Assembly (NCBI RefSeq): GCF_030766935.1 | Contig: NZ_JASERL010000015.1 | Coordinates: 124,001 to 188,000 of the forward strand | Length of the DNA stretch: 64,000 nt | From: Streptomyces sp. KL109B | GTDB taxonomy: Bacteria; Actinomycetota; Actinomycetes; Streptomycetales; Streptomycetaceae | Direction of reading: 5' to 3' | Part shown: positions 32,611 to 39,990 of the stretch, in pieces | How the letters are laid out: each line of letters starts with the position of its first letter | Numbering within the stretch: the first letter of the stretch is position 1 | Notes under the pieces: model-generated | Database searches by the model: none | What the model saw: the letters and a program-made list of their open reading frames with translations, nothing else | Told to the model about the DNA's origin: nothing | Position numbers and translations under genes: made by a program

Positions 32611-33881
32611 CGGCTTTCGGTGCCTTCCTTGCCGGTGGGTGTCGTGAGCGCGGCCTGGATCCGGTCGGCGTGCGCGAGCAGCCGGGTCTCGCCGTGGGGC
32701 GGGCCGACGGCCTGGACACCGAGGGGCAGGCCGTCCGCGTCGCGCAGTCCTGGCACGGTCACGACGGGGAGGCCGAGGGCCTGCCAGGCGCGGCTGAGCA
32801 CGGGGTCGCCGGTGGCGTCGAGCCCGGCGGGGGCGGCGCCGAGCGCGGCCGGGCCGAGCACGACGTCGTACGTGGCGAACAGCGCGGCGATCCGGGCGCG
32901 GGCCGCCTCGACCGTCGCGCGTGCGGCGGCGTGGTCGGCTTCGGAGGTGGCGGCGCCGATGTGCAGCAACTCGCGCAGGGGCGCGCTCAGTTGGGCCGAG
33001 TGGTCGAGTTCCGCCGCGCGTTCGCGGGCGGCTTCGTAGGCCATCACCACCGGGTGGGCGGCGGCGAGTTCCGCGACGAGCTTCTCCTCGGGTAAGGCGT
33101 CCACGACGGCTCCGGCCGCTCCCAGCCGCGCCCGCGCCGTGTCCACGGCCTCCCGCATCGCGTCGCTCACCCCGCCGAAGGGTTCGGCACTCCACAGGAG
33201 TACGCGCGGTGACGCCGCCTCCCCCGGCCGCTCACCGGTGAGGGCGTTCCAGGCGAGCGCGAGGTCCCCGACCCCGGCGGCGTAGCAGCCGTGGCTGTCG
33301 AGGCTGGGGCTCAGGCCGACGACTCCGTCGACCGGGATCCGACCGTGGGTCATGACCAGGGACGCGACGCCGCAGAACGCGGCGGGCCTGGTGACGGAGC
33401 CCGCCGTCTGCGAGCCGATCGCGAGCGGCACCTGCCCGGCGGCGACGGCCGCCGCCGAACCGCTGGAGGAGCCGCCCGGGGTGTGTCCGGGCGCGGCCGG
33501 GTTGTGGGTGGGGCCCGGCGCGAAGAAGGCGAACTCGGTGGTGACGGTCTTGCCGACGACGTCGGCTCCGGTGGCGCGCCAGGCCCGCACGATCGCCGCG
33601 TCCTCGGTGGCCGGGGCGGTGTCGGCGCGCAGCCGTGAACCGCACCGTGTGGGGTGTCCCGCGACGTCGATGATGTCCTTGACACCGAAGGGAACTCCGG
33701 TGAGGGGTCCGGTAGTTGACGCGTCGGTCTCCGCGACCGGTGTCACCCACGCCCGCACCTGCGGGTCCGTCCGCGCGATGCGTGTCTCGGCGCGTTCGCG
33801 CGCGGCGCGCGCCGTGGTGCGTCCCGCCGCGAGGTCGTCCACCAGTTCCCGTAGCGACCAGGGCTGCCACAGAGTGCTCAT
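32607..33881 (-). CDS. iacH: IacH-like amidase (auxin degradation)
   Basis: The product is 424 residues from ATG 33881, overlapping the stop of the 97-aa gene. Amidase-signature residues are visible: Lys in PFGVKDIIDVAG, the loop PGGSSSGSAAAVAAG and the Ser region GSQTAGSVTRPA. In iac clusters an amidase-family protein (IacH) is a conserved partner; it probably opens or cleaves an amide intermediate. One rare TTA leucine codon lies at 33093-33095 (VVDALPEEK), so full expression may need the bldA tRNA. A second amidase in the window (13179-14705) is not closely similar. Confidence 0.82.
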   Translation of the reverse strand: MSTLWQPWSLRELVDDLAAGRTTARAARERAETRIARTDPQVRAWVTPVAETDASTTGPLTGVPFGVKDIIDVAGHPTRCGSRLRADTAPATEDAAIVRAWRATGADVVGKTVTTEFAFFAPGPTHNPAAPGHTPGGSSSGSAAAVAAGQVPLAIGSQTAGSVTRPAAFCGVASLVMTHGRIPVDGVVGLSPSLDSHGCYAAGVGDLALAWNALTGERPGEAASPRVLLWSAEPFGGVSDAMREAVDTARARLGAAGAVVDALPEEKLVAELAAAHPVVMAYEAARERAAELDHSAQLSAPLRELLHIGAATSEADHAAARATVEAARARIAALFATYDVVLGPAALGAAPAGLDATGDPVLSRAWQALGLPVVTVPGLRDADGLPLGVQAVGPPHGETRLLAHADRIQAALTTPTGKEGTESR

Positions 33882-34171
33882 ACGTCGTCGTCCTCCCAGC
33901 GCGCGTCGGCCTCCCAGTAGTCCATCCCTGCGGCGCTGACCGAGTGGCGCCACGGGGAGGTGCGTCGCAGTGTCGGCTCGACGCGGGCGGTGACGGCATC
34001 GGCGGCCTCGGGCCCGTCGGCGTCGACGGTCCAGTGCACCCAGCCGAGTTCGTGTCCCTCGGCGTCGTGGGTGAACAGGTCGACATGCCGCCAGCCGTAG
34101 TCGAAGGTGTCGTTGTAGCAGGTCAACGTCGTGTGCCGGGGCTCGTCCGCGCCCCGTGTCGCGCCGGTCAC
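33878..34171 (-). CDS. Conserved-looking 97-aa protein inside the iac operon, unknown
   Basis: GTG 34171 overlaps the iacG stop (GTGA) and the TGA stop overlaps the iacH ATG, so the gene is translationally coupled on both sides. The product is rich in aromatic and acidic residues (TLTCYNDTFDYGWRHVDLFT; HELGWVHWTVDADGPE) and ends in an acidic tail. It has no signal peptide or membrane segment. I do not recognise the family and it does not correspond to a known IacA-I component. It is probably a small partner or accessory enzyme of the pathway. Confidence 0.7.
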   Translation of the reverse strand: MTGATRGADEPRHTTLTCYNDTFDYGWRHVDLFTHDAEGHELGWVHWTVDADGPEAADAVTARVEPTLRRTSPWRHSVSAAGMDYWEADARWEDDDV

Positions 34172-34725
34172 GCGGTCAGCGACGTAGGGATCGAGTGGAA
34201 GCGGCGGCGGAAGTAGACGAGGGCGCCCGCCCCGTCCTCACCGACCAGCACGCGTTCCGCCTCGATGAACATCACGGTGTGCGAGCCGCGTTCGGCGGTG
34301 CCGGTGACGCGGCCGAGTACGGAGGCGGCGGAGCCCTTGAGCACCGGCACGTCGGCCACGGTGTGGTCCCAGACGTCGCCGCAGGCAGCGAAGCGCTCCT
34401 CGGCGGGCACGCCGCCCGCGAAGGCCTTGGCGACGTCGGCGTGGTCGGGGCCGAGGACGTTGACGCAGACGCGGCCGTTGTCGGTGAACAGGTCGTGGCT
34501 GCGGCTGGACCGGTTGATGCAGACGAGCATGGTGGGCGGGTCGTCGGTGACCGAGCAGGCCGCGCTCACGGTGATGCCGGCGCGGCCCCGCGGCCCGTCC
34601 GTGGTGACGATGTTGACGCCTGCGGAGAGGTTCGCCATCGCGTCGCGGAACGCTCGCTGGTTCGGGGAGAGTTGGTTCTGAGTGAGGTGGTCCACCGTCG
34701 CTGCCCTGCGTGTCACGGGTGTCAT
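34168..34725 (-). CDS. iacG: IacG-like flavin reductase
   Basis: The product is 185 residues from ATG 34725. It matches the flavin reductase-like FMN-binding fold (FRDAMANLSAGVNIVTTDGP; GITVSAACSVTDDPPTMLVC; GRVCVNVLGPDHADVAKAFA). It would supply reduced flavin to IacA. No ribosome binding site is seen, but TACCGT at 34738-34733 on the minus strand lies 7 bases before the ATG, so the message may be leaderless. It is the first gene of its operon, divergent from iacC. Confidence 0.83.
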   Translation of the reverse strand: MTPVTRRAATVDHLTQNQLSPNQRAFRDAMANLSAGVNIVTTDGPRGRAGITVSAACSVTDDPPTMLVCINRSSRSHDLFTDNGRVCVNVLGPDHADVAKAFAGGVPAEERFAACGDVWDHTVADVPVLKGSAASVLGRVTGTAERGSHTVMFIEAERVLVGEDGAGALVYFRRRFHSIPTSLTA

Positions 34726-34793
34726 GGCTGTCACGGTAGGGCGGCGCGGGTGGCTCGCGGTATCGAGAGTTCCTTCGCGGCGTCGCAGGATTT

Positions 34794-34850
34794 CCCCTAT
34801 GCGGGGCGAGGCCATTCCCGATTGTTCGCGCCCCGCCGCCTGCCTAGCGT
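34794..34850 (+). promoter_or_regulatory. iacC promoter with upstream boxes shared with iacA
   Basis: CCCCTATGCGGGG at 34794-34806 (a 4-5-4 palindrome), CATTCCC at 34813-34819, -35-like TTGTTC at 34822-34827, a 17-base spacer and -10-like TAGCGT at 34845-34850 precede ATG 34877. The arrangement matches the iacA promoter element by element. The palindrome sits between the divergent iacG and iacC starts and could serve both. Confidence 0.65.
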
Positions 34851-34876
34851 CTTGGGCACCGAACGACGGAGGCACG

Positions 34877-36175
34877 ATGACGCTTGAGTTCAGTGCGGAC
34901 ACCGTCCACGGCCTCGCCCCGTACGACCTGGTGGGCGAGGACCGCGTGGCGGGCCGCATGTACACCGATCCCCGGCTCTTCGAGCGGGAGCTGACCGCGA
35001 TCTTCGAACGGACCTGGGTGTGGGTCGCCCACGACAGCGAGCTGCCGAAGGCCGGCAGCTTCAAGTCGACGTACGTGGGCCGGCAGCCGGTGATCGTGAC
35101 GAAGGACCGCAAGGGCAACGTGAACACGCTGCTCAACCGCTGCCGGCACCGCGGCGCCAGCCTGTGCGAGAAGCGCACCGGTCAGGCCAATGGCTTCACC
35201 TGCCCGTACCACGCCTGGTCCTACGGCCTCGACGGGGCGCTGCGCGGCATCCCGTACCCGGACGGCTACGAAGGCGTCGTCGAGAAGGGCGAGTTGGGGC
35301 TGCGCAGGCTGCGCACGGAGTCGTACGGCGGCATGATCTTCGCGACGTTCGCCGAGGACATCGAGCCGCTTGAGGACTTCCTCGGTGATGTGCGGCTGTG
35401 GATCGACCGGTTCATGAAGCAGGGCGGCGGCTACCCGGTGAAGGTGCTGGGCACCCACCGGTTCCGCTTCCGCGGCAACTGGAAGATCCAGCTGGAGAAC
35501 ACCACCGACGGCTACCACTTCCCCATCGTGCACCGCTCCTGGATGGCGTCCGTGGACGCCGAGACGGCCGACATGATGTCCTTCATGACCGACCCGGATG
35601 CGGTCACCCACGACCTCGGCCACGGGCACAGTGTCATGCAGATGGTGCCCGGGCACGCGGACCTCGACGCCGACGACGGCACGGAGCCGCTGCAACCCCG
35701 ATTCGACGGCCTCGTACGGGAGTTGGAGGAGGCTGGGCTCGACGACGCGGCGGTCCGCAAGCTGGTGCGGGCCGTGCACGGCACCGGGTTCAACCTCAAC
35801 CTGTTCCCGAACGTGTCGATGTCCAACTCCTTCCTGCGGGTGCTGCGCCCGCTCGGCCCCGACGAGACACTCATCGAGCACGTGGCGATCGGACCCGACG
35901 GGCCGCCCGAGGTCGTCGACCCGGTCAACCGCGAACGGCTGCGCATCCACGAGCACTTCCAGGGCCCCTTCGGCTTCGGCACCCCCGACGACGCCGAGGG
36001 CTGGGACCGCGTCCAGCGCGGCGCCCGGGCCGCGCCCGACATGCCGATCCTCGTCAACCGGGGCCTCGCCCGCGAGACACCGAGCCCCGAGGGCTGGCCG
36101 ACCGCGCATGTCACCGACGAGACCGGGATGCGCGCCGCGTACGCGCAGTGGAAGGAGATGATGCGCGATGACTGA
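34877..36175 (+). CDS. iacC: IacC-like Rieske oxygenase large subunit
   Basis: The product is 432 residues from ATG 34877 with a GGAGG ribosome binding site. The Rieske cluster ligands are Cys89, His91, Cys109 and His112 (NRCRHRGASLCEK; FTCPYHAWSY). The mononuclear iron site is visible at His214 and His219 with the bridging Asp211 (NTTDGYHFPIVHRSW). With IacD and IacF it forms a ring-hydroxylating dioxygenase acting late in indole-3-acetate breakdown to give catechol. It heads the iacC-iacD-iacF-catB-catA-catC operon. Confidence 0.88.
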   Translation: MTLEFSADTVHGLAPYDLVGEDRVAGRMYTDPRLFERELTAIFERTWVWVAHDSELPKAGSFKSTYVGRQPVIVTKDRKGNVNTLLNRCRHRGASLCEKRTGQANGFTCPYHAWSYGLDGALRGIPYPDGYEGVVEKGELGLRRLRTESYGGMIFATFAEDIEPLEDFLGDVRLWIDRFMKQGGGYPVKVLGTHRFRFRGNWKIQLENTTDGYHFPIVHRSWMASVDAETADMMSFMTDPDAVTHDLGHGHSVMQMVPGHADLDADDGTEPLQPRFDGLVRELEEAGLDDAAVRKLVRAVHGTGFNLNLFPNVSMSNSFLRVLRPLGPDETLIEHVAIGPDGPPEVVDPVNRERLRIHEHFQGPFGFGTPDDAEGWDRVQRGARAAPDMPILVNRGLARETPSPEGWPTAHVTDETGMRAAYAQWKEMMRDD

Positions 36176-36686
36176 CTCGGTGGTGACTCCGGCCGAAGCA
36201 CTCCTCGGCCTCTCCGACCCCCGTGTGCTGCGCGCCGTCTCCCTCGTCTGGCACGAGGCCGACCTCCTCGACCGCAGGCGGTACGAGCAGTGGCAGGCGC
36301 TGTACGCCGACGACGCGCACTACGTGATCCCCATCGACCCGGCGACCGACGACCACGCCGGCTCCCTGAACATGGTGTACGACGACGCCCGTATGCGGCG
36401 GATGCGGGTGACCCGCATGACCGAGGGCTACGCCATCGCCGCCGTGGACGCCGCGCGCACCGTGCGGACCGTGTCGCGGTTCGTGCCCGAGGAGGTCGGC
36501 GACGCGGAGGTGACACTGCGCTCGGCGCAGGTGCTCGTCGCGTACAAGCGGGGGCGGCACGACCTGTGGGCGGCCGAGGTCACGCACCGGGTCCGGCTGT
36601 CCGACGCGGGTGACCGGATCGCGCTGAAGGTCGTACGCCTCGTGGACAGCGAGGACGCCGTGCCCGCCGCCGGGTTCCTGCTGTGA
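36168..36686 (+). CDS. iacD: IacD-like Rieske oxygenase small subunit
   Basis: The product is 172 residues from ATG 36168, overlapping iacC by 8 bases. It has the SnoaL-like fold of aromatic-ring-hydroxylating dioxygenase beta subunits (VSLVWHEADLLDRRRYEQWQ; LYADDAHYVIPIDPATDD; RTVRTVSRFVPEEV). It has a structural role in the alpha-beta oxygenase with IacC. Confidence 0.87.
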   Translation: MTDSVVTPAEALLGLSDPRVLRAVSLVWHEADLLDRRRYEQWQALYADDAHYVIPIDPATDDHAGSLNMVYDDARMRRMRVTRMTEGYAIAAVDAARTVRTVSRFVPEEVGDAEVTLRSAQVLVAYKRGRHDLWAAEVTHRVRLSDAGDRIALKVVRLVDSEDAVPAAGFLL

Positions 36687-37642
36687 GCGTCGAGGTGCGG
36701 GTCCGGGAGGTGACCGAGGAGACGGCCGACATCCGCGCGCTGCGGCTCGTGCGGGCGGACGGGGCGGAGTTCCCCGCGTACCCGGCGGGCGCGCACATCG
36801 ATGTGACGGGCCCGACCGGTGTGCTGCGCCAGTACTCGCTGTGCGGCCCGCCGTCCGCCCCGTCGTCGCTGCTCATCGCGGTGAAGCGGGAGCCGTCCTC
36901 GCGCGGTGGCTCGCTCGCCCTGCACGGGGTGCGGGCGGGCGACCGCCTGGAGATCGACGGCCCGCGCAATCTGCTGCGCCTCGCCGAGGACACGGACACC
37001 GACCGGCACGTCCTGGTGGCGGGCGGCATCGGCATCACCCCGCTGCTCGCCATGGCGTACGAACTGCACCGCAGGGGCGCCGAGTTCGAGCTGCACTACT
37101 TCGCCCGGAGCCGCGAAGAGGCCGCGTTCGTCGACCTGTTGGAGCGGCGCGTCGCGTTCCCGGGGCGGGTGCGGCTCCGCTTCGGGACGGACCGGGCCGA
37201 GCGCCCGGCGCTGCTCGCGGCCACCGCGCGCGGGCTGACCGGCGCGTCGCACGTGTACACGTGCGGTCCCGAGGGCTTCATGCGGCAGGTCACCGAGGCC
37301 TTCGAGCCGGTCGTCGGCTCGGCACATGTGCACATCGAGCACTTCGAGGCCGCCGAGGTGGACACGAGCGCCGACCGGGCGTTCACCGTCGAGCTGGACA
37401 CCGGCGAGGTCTTCGAGGTGCCCGCCGACCGGTCCATCCTCTCCGTCCTGGAGGCGGGCGGCATCGACGTCTTCAAGTCCTGCGAGGAGGGCATCTGCGG
37501 CTCCTGCGTCTCGGGTGTCCTCGAAGGCACCCCGGACCACCGGGACAACTGCCTGTCCGCGGCCGACCGGGCGTCCGGGGAGCAGTTGGCGCTGTGTGTG
37601 TCGCGGGCCAGGTCGGAGCGGCTCGTCATCGAGCTGTACTGA
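36683..37642 (+). CDS. iacF: IacF-like oxygenase reductase (phthalate dioxygenase reductase type)
   Basis: The product is 319 residues from GTG 36683, overlapping iacD by GTGA. Domains in order are flavin binding (RQYSLCGPPSAPSSLLIAVK), NAD binding (VAGGIGITPLLAMAYELHRR) and a C-terminal plant-type 2Fe-2S domain with four cysteines (FKSCEEGICGSCVSGVLEG, then NCLS). It transfers electrons from NAD(P)H to the IacCD oxygenase. Confidence 0.88.
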   Translation: MSVEVRVREVTEETADIRALRLVRADGAEFPAYPAGAHIDVTGPTGVLRQYSLCGPPSAPSSLLIAVKREPSSRGGSLALHGVRAGDRLEIDGPRNLLRLAEDTDTDRHVLVAGGIGITPLLAMAYELHRRGAEFELHYFARSREEAAFVDLLERRVAFPGRVRLRFGTDRAERPALLAATARGLTGASHVYTCGPEGFMRQVTEAFEPVVGSAHVHIEHFEAAEVDTSADRAFTVELDTGEVFEVPADRSILSVLEAGGIDVFKSCEEGICGSCVSGVLEGTPDHRDNCLSAADRASGEQLALCVSRARSERLVIELY

Positions 37643-37673
37643 CGCCCGCCCCCATTCCCCTTCCAGGAGCACG

Positions 37674-38777
37674 ATGAAGATCACCGGTATCGAGGCCGTC
37701 CCCTTCGCCATCCCGTACCGAAAGCCCCTGAAGTTCGCCAGCGGCGAGGTGCACACCGCCGAGCACGTCCTCGTCCGTGTGCACACCGACGCGGGTCTGA
37801 CCGGTACGGCGGAGGCGCCGCCGCGCCCGTTCACGTACGGCGAGACGCAGGCGTCCATCGTCGCGGTGATCGGGAAGATCTTCGAGCCGCAGCTGCTCGG
37901 CCTCTCCCCCACGCGCCGGGAGGCGGTGCACGCCCGGCTGAACCGCACCGTCGGCAACCCGACCGCCAAGGCGGCGATCGACATGGCCCTGTGGGACATC
38001 GTCGGGCAGGCGGCCGGACTGCCGGTCACCGAACTCCTCGGCGGCCACGGCGACTTCATGCGGGTCTCGCACATGCTGGGCTTCGCGCCGCCGCAGGCAA
38101 TGGCGGAGGAAGCGCGGCGAATCCGGGAGACGTACGGCATCACGACGTTCAAGGTGAAGGTCGGCCGCCGCCCCTTCCGGCTCGACGTCGACGTGTGCCG
38201 GGCGCTGCGCGAGGAGTTCGGCGACAGCGTCGAGCTGTACGTCGACGGCAACCGCGGCTGGACGCCTTCGGAAGCGGCGCGGGCCCTGCGTGCGATGGCC
38301 GACCTGGACCTGACGCTCGCGGAGGAGCTGTGCCCGGCGGACGACGTGCTGGGCCGTCGCCGGCTCGTCGCGGACTGCCCGGTCCCGTTCGTCGCCGACG
38401 AGAGCGCGACCCGCACCGGCGAGGTCACCCGCGAGCTGCTCGGCGGCTCCGCCACCGCCATCAGCATCAAGACGGCCCGCACCGGCTTCAGCCACTCCCA
38501 GCGCGTGCTCTTCGAGAGCGAGGGGCTCGGCGTGGAGGTGGTGATGGGAAATCAGATCGACGGCCAGCTCGGCTCGTTGTGCTCGGTCGCGTTCGGCGCG
38601 GCCTTCGAGGGGACCTCACGCCGTGCGGGCGAGCTCTCCAACTTCCTCGACATGACGGACGACCTGCTCGCCGAGCCGCTGCGCATCAGCGAGGGAACGC
38701 TGCGGGTGCGCGAGGGCGCGGGCCTCGGCATCGCGCTGGACCCCGAGAAGCTGGCCCGCTACCGCCAGGACCACTGA
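37674..38777 (+). CDS. catB: Muconate cycloisomerase
   Basis: The product is 367 residues. ATG 37674 follows AGGAG. This enolase-superfamily member has catalytic Lys160 and Lys162 (TFKVKVG), metal-ligand Asp191 (YVDGNRGW), Glu near 217, Asp242 (FVADES) and the second-half lysine in ISIKTARTGF. It converts cis,cis-muconate made by CatA to muconolactone. It lies 31 bases after iacF and is probably in the same transcript, an unusual fusion of the iac and cat gene sets. Confidence 0.9.
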   Translation: MKITGIEAVPFAIPYRKPLKFASGEVHTAEHVLVRVHTDAGLTGTAEAPPRPFTYGETQASIVAVIGKIFEPQLLGLSPTRREAVHARLNRTVGNPTAKAAIDMALWDIVGQAAGLPVTELLGGHGDFMRVSHMLGFAPPQAMAEEARRIRETYGITTFKVKVGRRPFRLDVDVCRALREEFGDSVELYVDGNRGWTPSEAARALRAMADLDLTLAEELCPADDVLGRRRLVADCPVPFVADESATRTGEVTRELLGGSATAISIKTARTGFSHSQRVLFESEGLGVEVVMGNQIDGQLGSLCSVAFGAAFEGTSRRAGELSNFLDMTDDLLAEPLRISEGTLRVREGAGLGIALDPEKLARYRQDH

Positions 38778-38824
38778 ACTCCCGTCCCTCTCAACCTTCT
38801 TACCTGACAAGGAGATCCGCCATC

Positions 38825-39673
38825 ATGACCACGCCCGCCGAACAGGCCACGGCCGCCGCGTCCGGGAACGCCGCCACCGCCGCCTTCGCCCAGAAGTCCC
38901 GCTCCGGCGCCGCGAGCGGTACGGAGCGCGTCGACACCCTCGCCTCCGAACTCCTCGCGGCCGTCCGCGACATCGTGCGCCGCCACCGGGTCACGTACGC
39001 CGAGTACGACGCGCTGAAGGCGTGGCTGATCCAGGTCGGTGAGGACGGCGAGTGGCCGCTGTTCCTCGACGTGTGGATCGAGCACGTCGTGGAGGAGGTC
39101 GCGAACGCCTCCCGCGAGGGCTCGAAGGGCACCATCGAGGGCCCGTACTACGTCCCCGACGCCCCGGCCCTGCCCGCCGATGCCACCCTCCCCATGCGCC
39201 CCGACGAGCGGGGCACGCCGCTCCTCTTCCAGGGCCAGGTTCGCTCCGTCGACGGAACACCCCTTTCCGGGGCACGGGTCGAGATGTGGCACGCCGACGA
39301 CGACGGCTACTACTCGCAGTACGCCCCGGACCTCCCCGAGTGGAACCTGCGCGGCACGGTCGCCGCCGACGGCGAGGGCCGCTTCGCCATCCGCACCATC
39401 GAACCGGCGCCGTACCAGATCCCCACCGACGGCTCCTGCGGCACCCTCATCGCGGCGGCCGGCTGGCACGCGTGGCGCCCCGCCCACCTGCACCTCAAGG
39501 TGTCGGCGCCCGGCCACCAACTGGTCACCACCCAGCTGTACTTCAAGGGCGGCAGCCACATCGAGGACGACATCGCGCGGGCCGTGAAGCCGGAGCTGGT
39601 CCTGGCCCCGGGGGCGGCGGCGGACGGCGCGGGCCACGAGGTCCGTTACGACTTCGTGCTCGACCCCGCCTGA
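38825..39673 (+). CDS. catA: Catechol 1,2-dioxygenase
   Basis: The product is 282 residues. ATG 38825 follows AAGGAGA. It is an intradiol dioxygenase with iron ligands visible as Tyr163 (DDGYYSQY), Tyr197 (IEPAPYQIP), His221 and His223 (RPAHLHLKV), and the helical N-terminal dimerisation domain of catechol dioxygenases. It cleaves catechol to cis,cis-muconate. It follows catB by 47 bases. Confidence 0.93.
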   Translation: MTTPAEQATAAASGNAATAAFAQKSRSGAASGTERVDTLASELLAAVRDIVRRHRVTYAEYDALKAWLIQVGEDGEWPLFLDVWIEHVVEEVANASREGSKGTIEGPYYVPDAPALPADATLPMRPDERGTPLLFQGQVRSVDGTPLSGARVEMWHADDDGYYSQYAPDLPEWNLRGTVAADGEGRFAIRTIEPAPYQIPTDGSCGTLIAAAGWHAWRPAHLHLKVSAPGHQLVTTQLYFKGGSHIEDDIARAVKPELVLAPGAAADGAGHEVRYDFVLDPA

Positions 39674-39708
39674 CACACCACCCCGGCCATAGGCCGTAAG
39701 GAGCTCTC

Positions 39709-39987
39709 ATGCTGTTCGCCGTGAAGATGGACGTCCGTATCCCCACCGACCTCGACCCGCAGGTGCGCGCGGACACGATCGCCCGCGAGAAGGCGTACTC
39801 GCAGGACCTTCAGCGCAAGGGTGTCTGGCGGCACATCTGGCGCTGCGCGGGCCAGTACTCGAACCTGAGCGTCTTCGACGTACGGGACAACGACGAACTC
39901 CACGCGGTGCTCTGGGAGTTGCCGCTGTTCCCGTACATGTCGCTGGAGGTCACGCCACTGGCCGAGCACCCCTCGGCCATCGGCTGA
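39709..39987 (+). CDS. catC: Muconolactone Delta-isomerase
   Basis: The product is 92 residues, the usual CatC length, from ATG 39709 with AAGGAG upstream. It has the typical pattern MLFAVKMDVRIPTDLDP, REKAYSQDLQRKGVWRHIWR, and NDELHAVLWELPLFPYMSLE. It makes 3-oxoadipate enol-lactone. It ends the iacCDF-catBAC operon; the genes for the next steps (enol-lactonase, CoA transferase, thiolase) are not in the window. Confidence 0.93.
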   Translation: MLFAVKMDVRIPTDLDPQVRADTIAREKAYSQDLQRKGVWRHIWRCAGQYSNLSVFDVRDNDELHAVLWELPLFPYMSLEVTPLAEHPSAIG

Positions 39988-39990
39988 CGG

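Noticed and set aside
13179..33881. The two amidases as duplicated copies
   Set aside because: They share only family motifs (TLKEN versus GVKDI, GGSSSG loops) and have different flanking sequence and length, so recent duplication is not supported.
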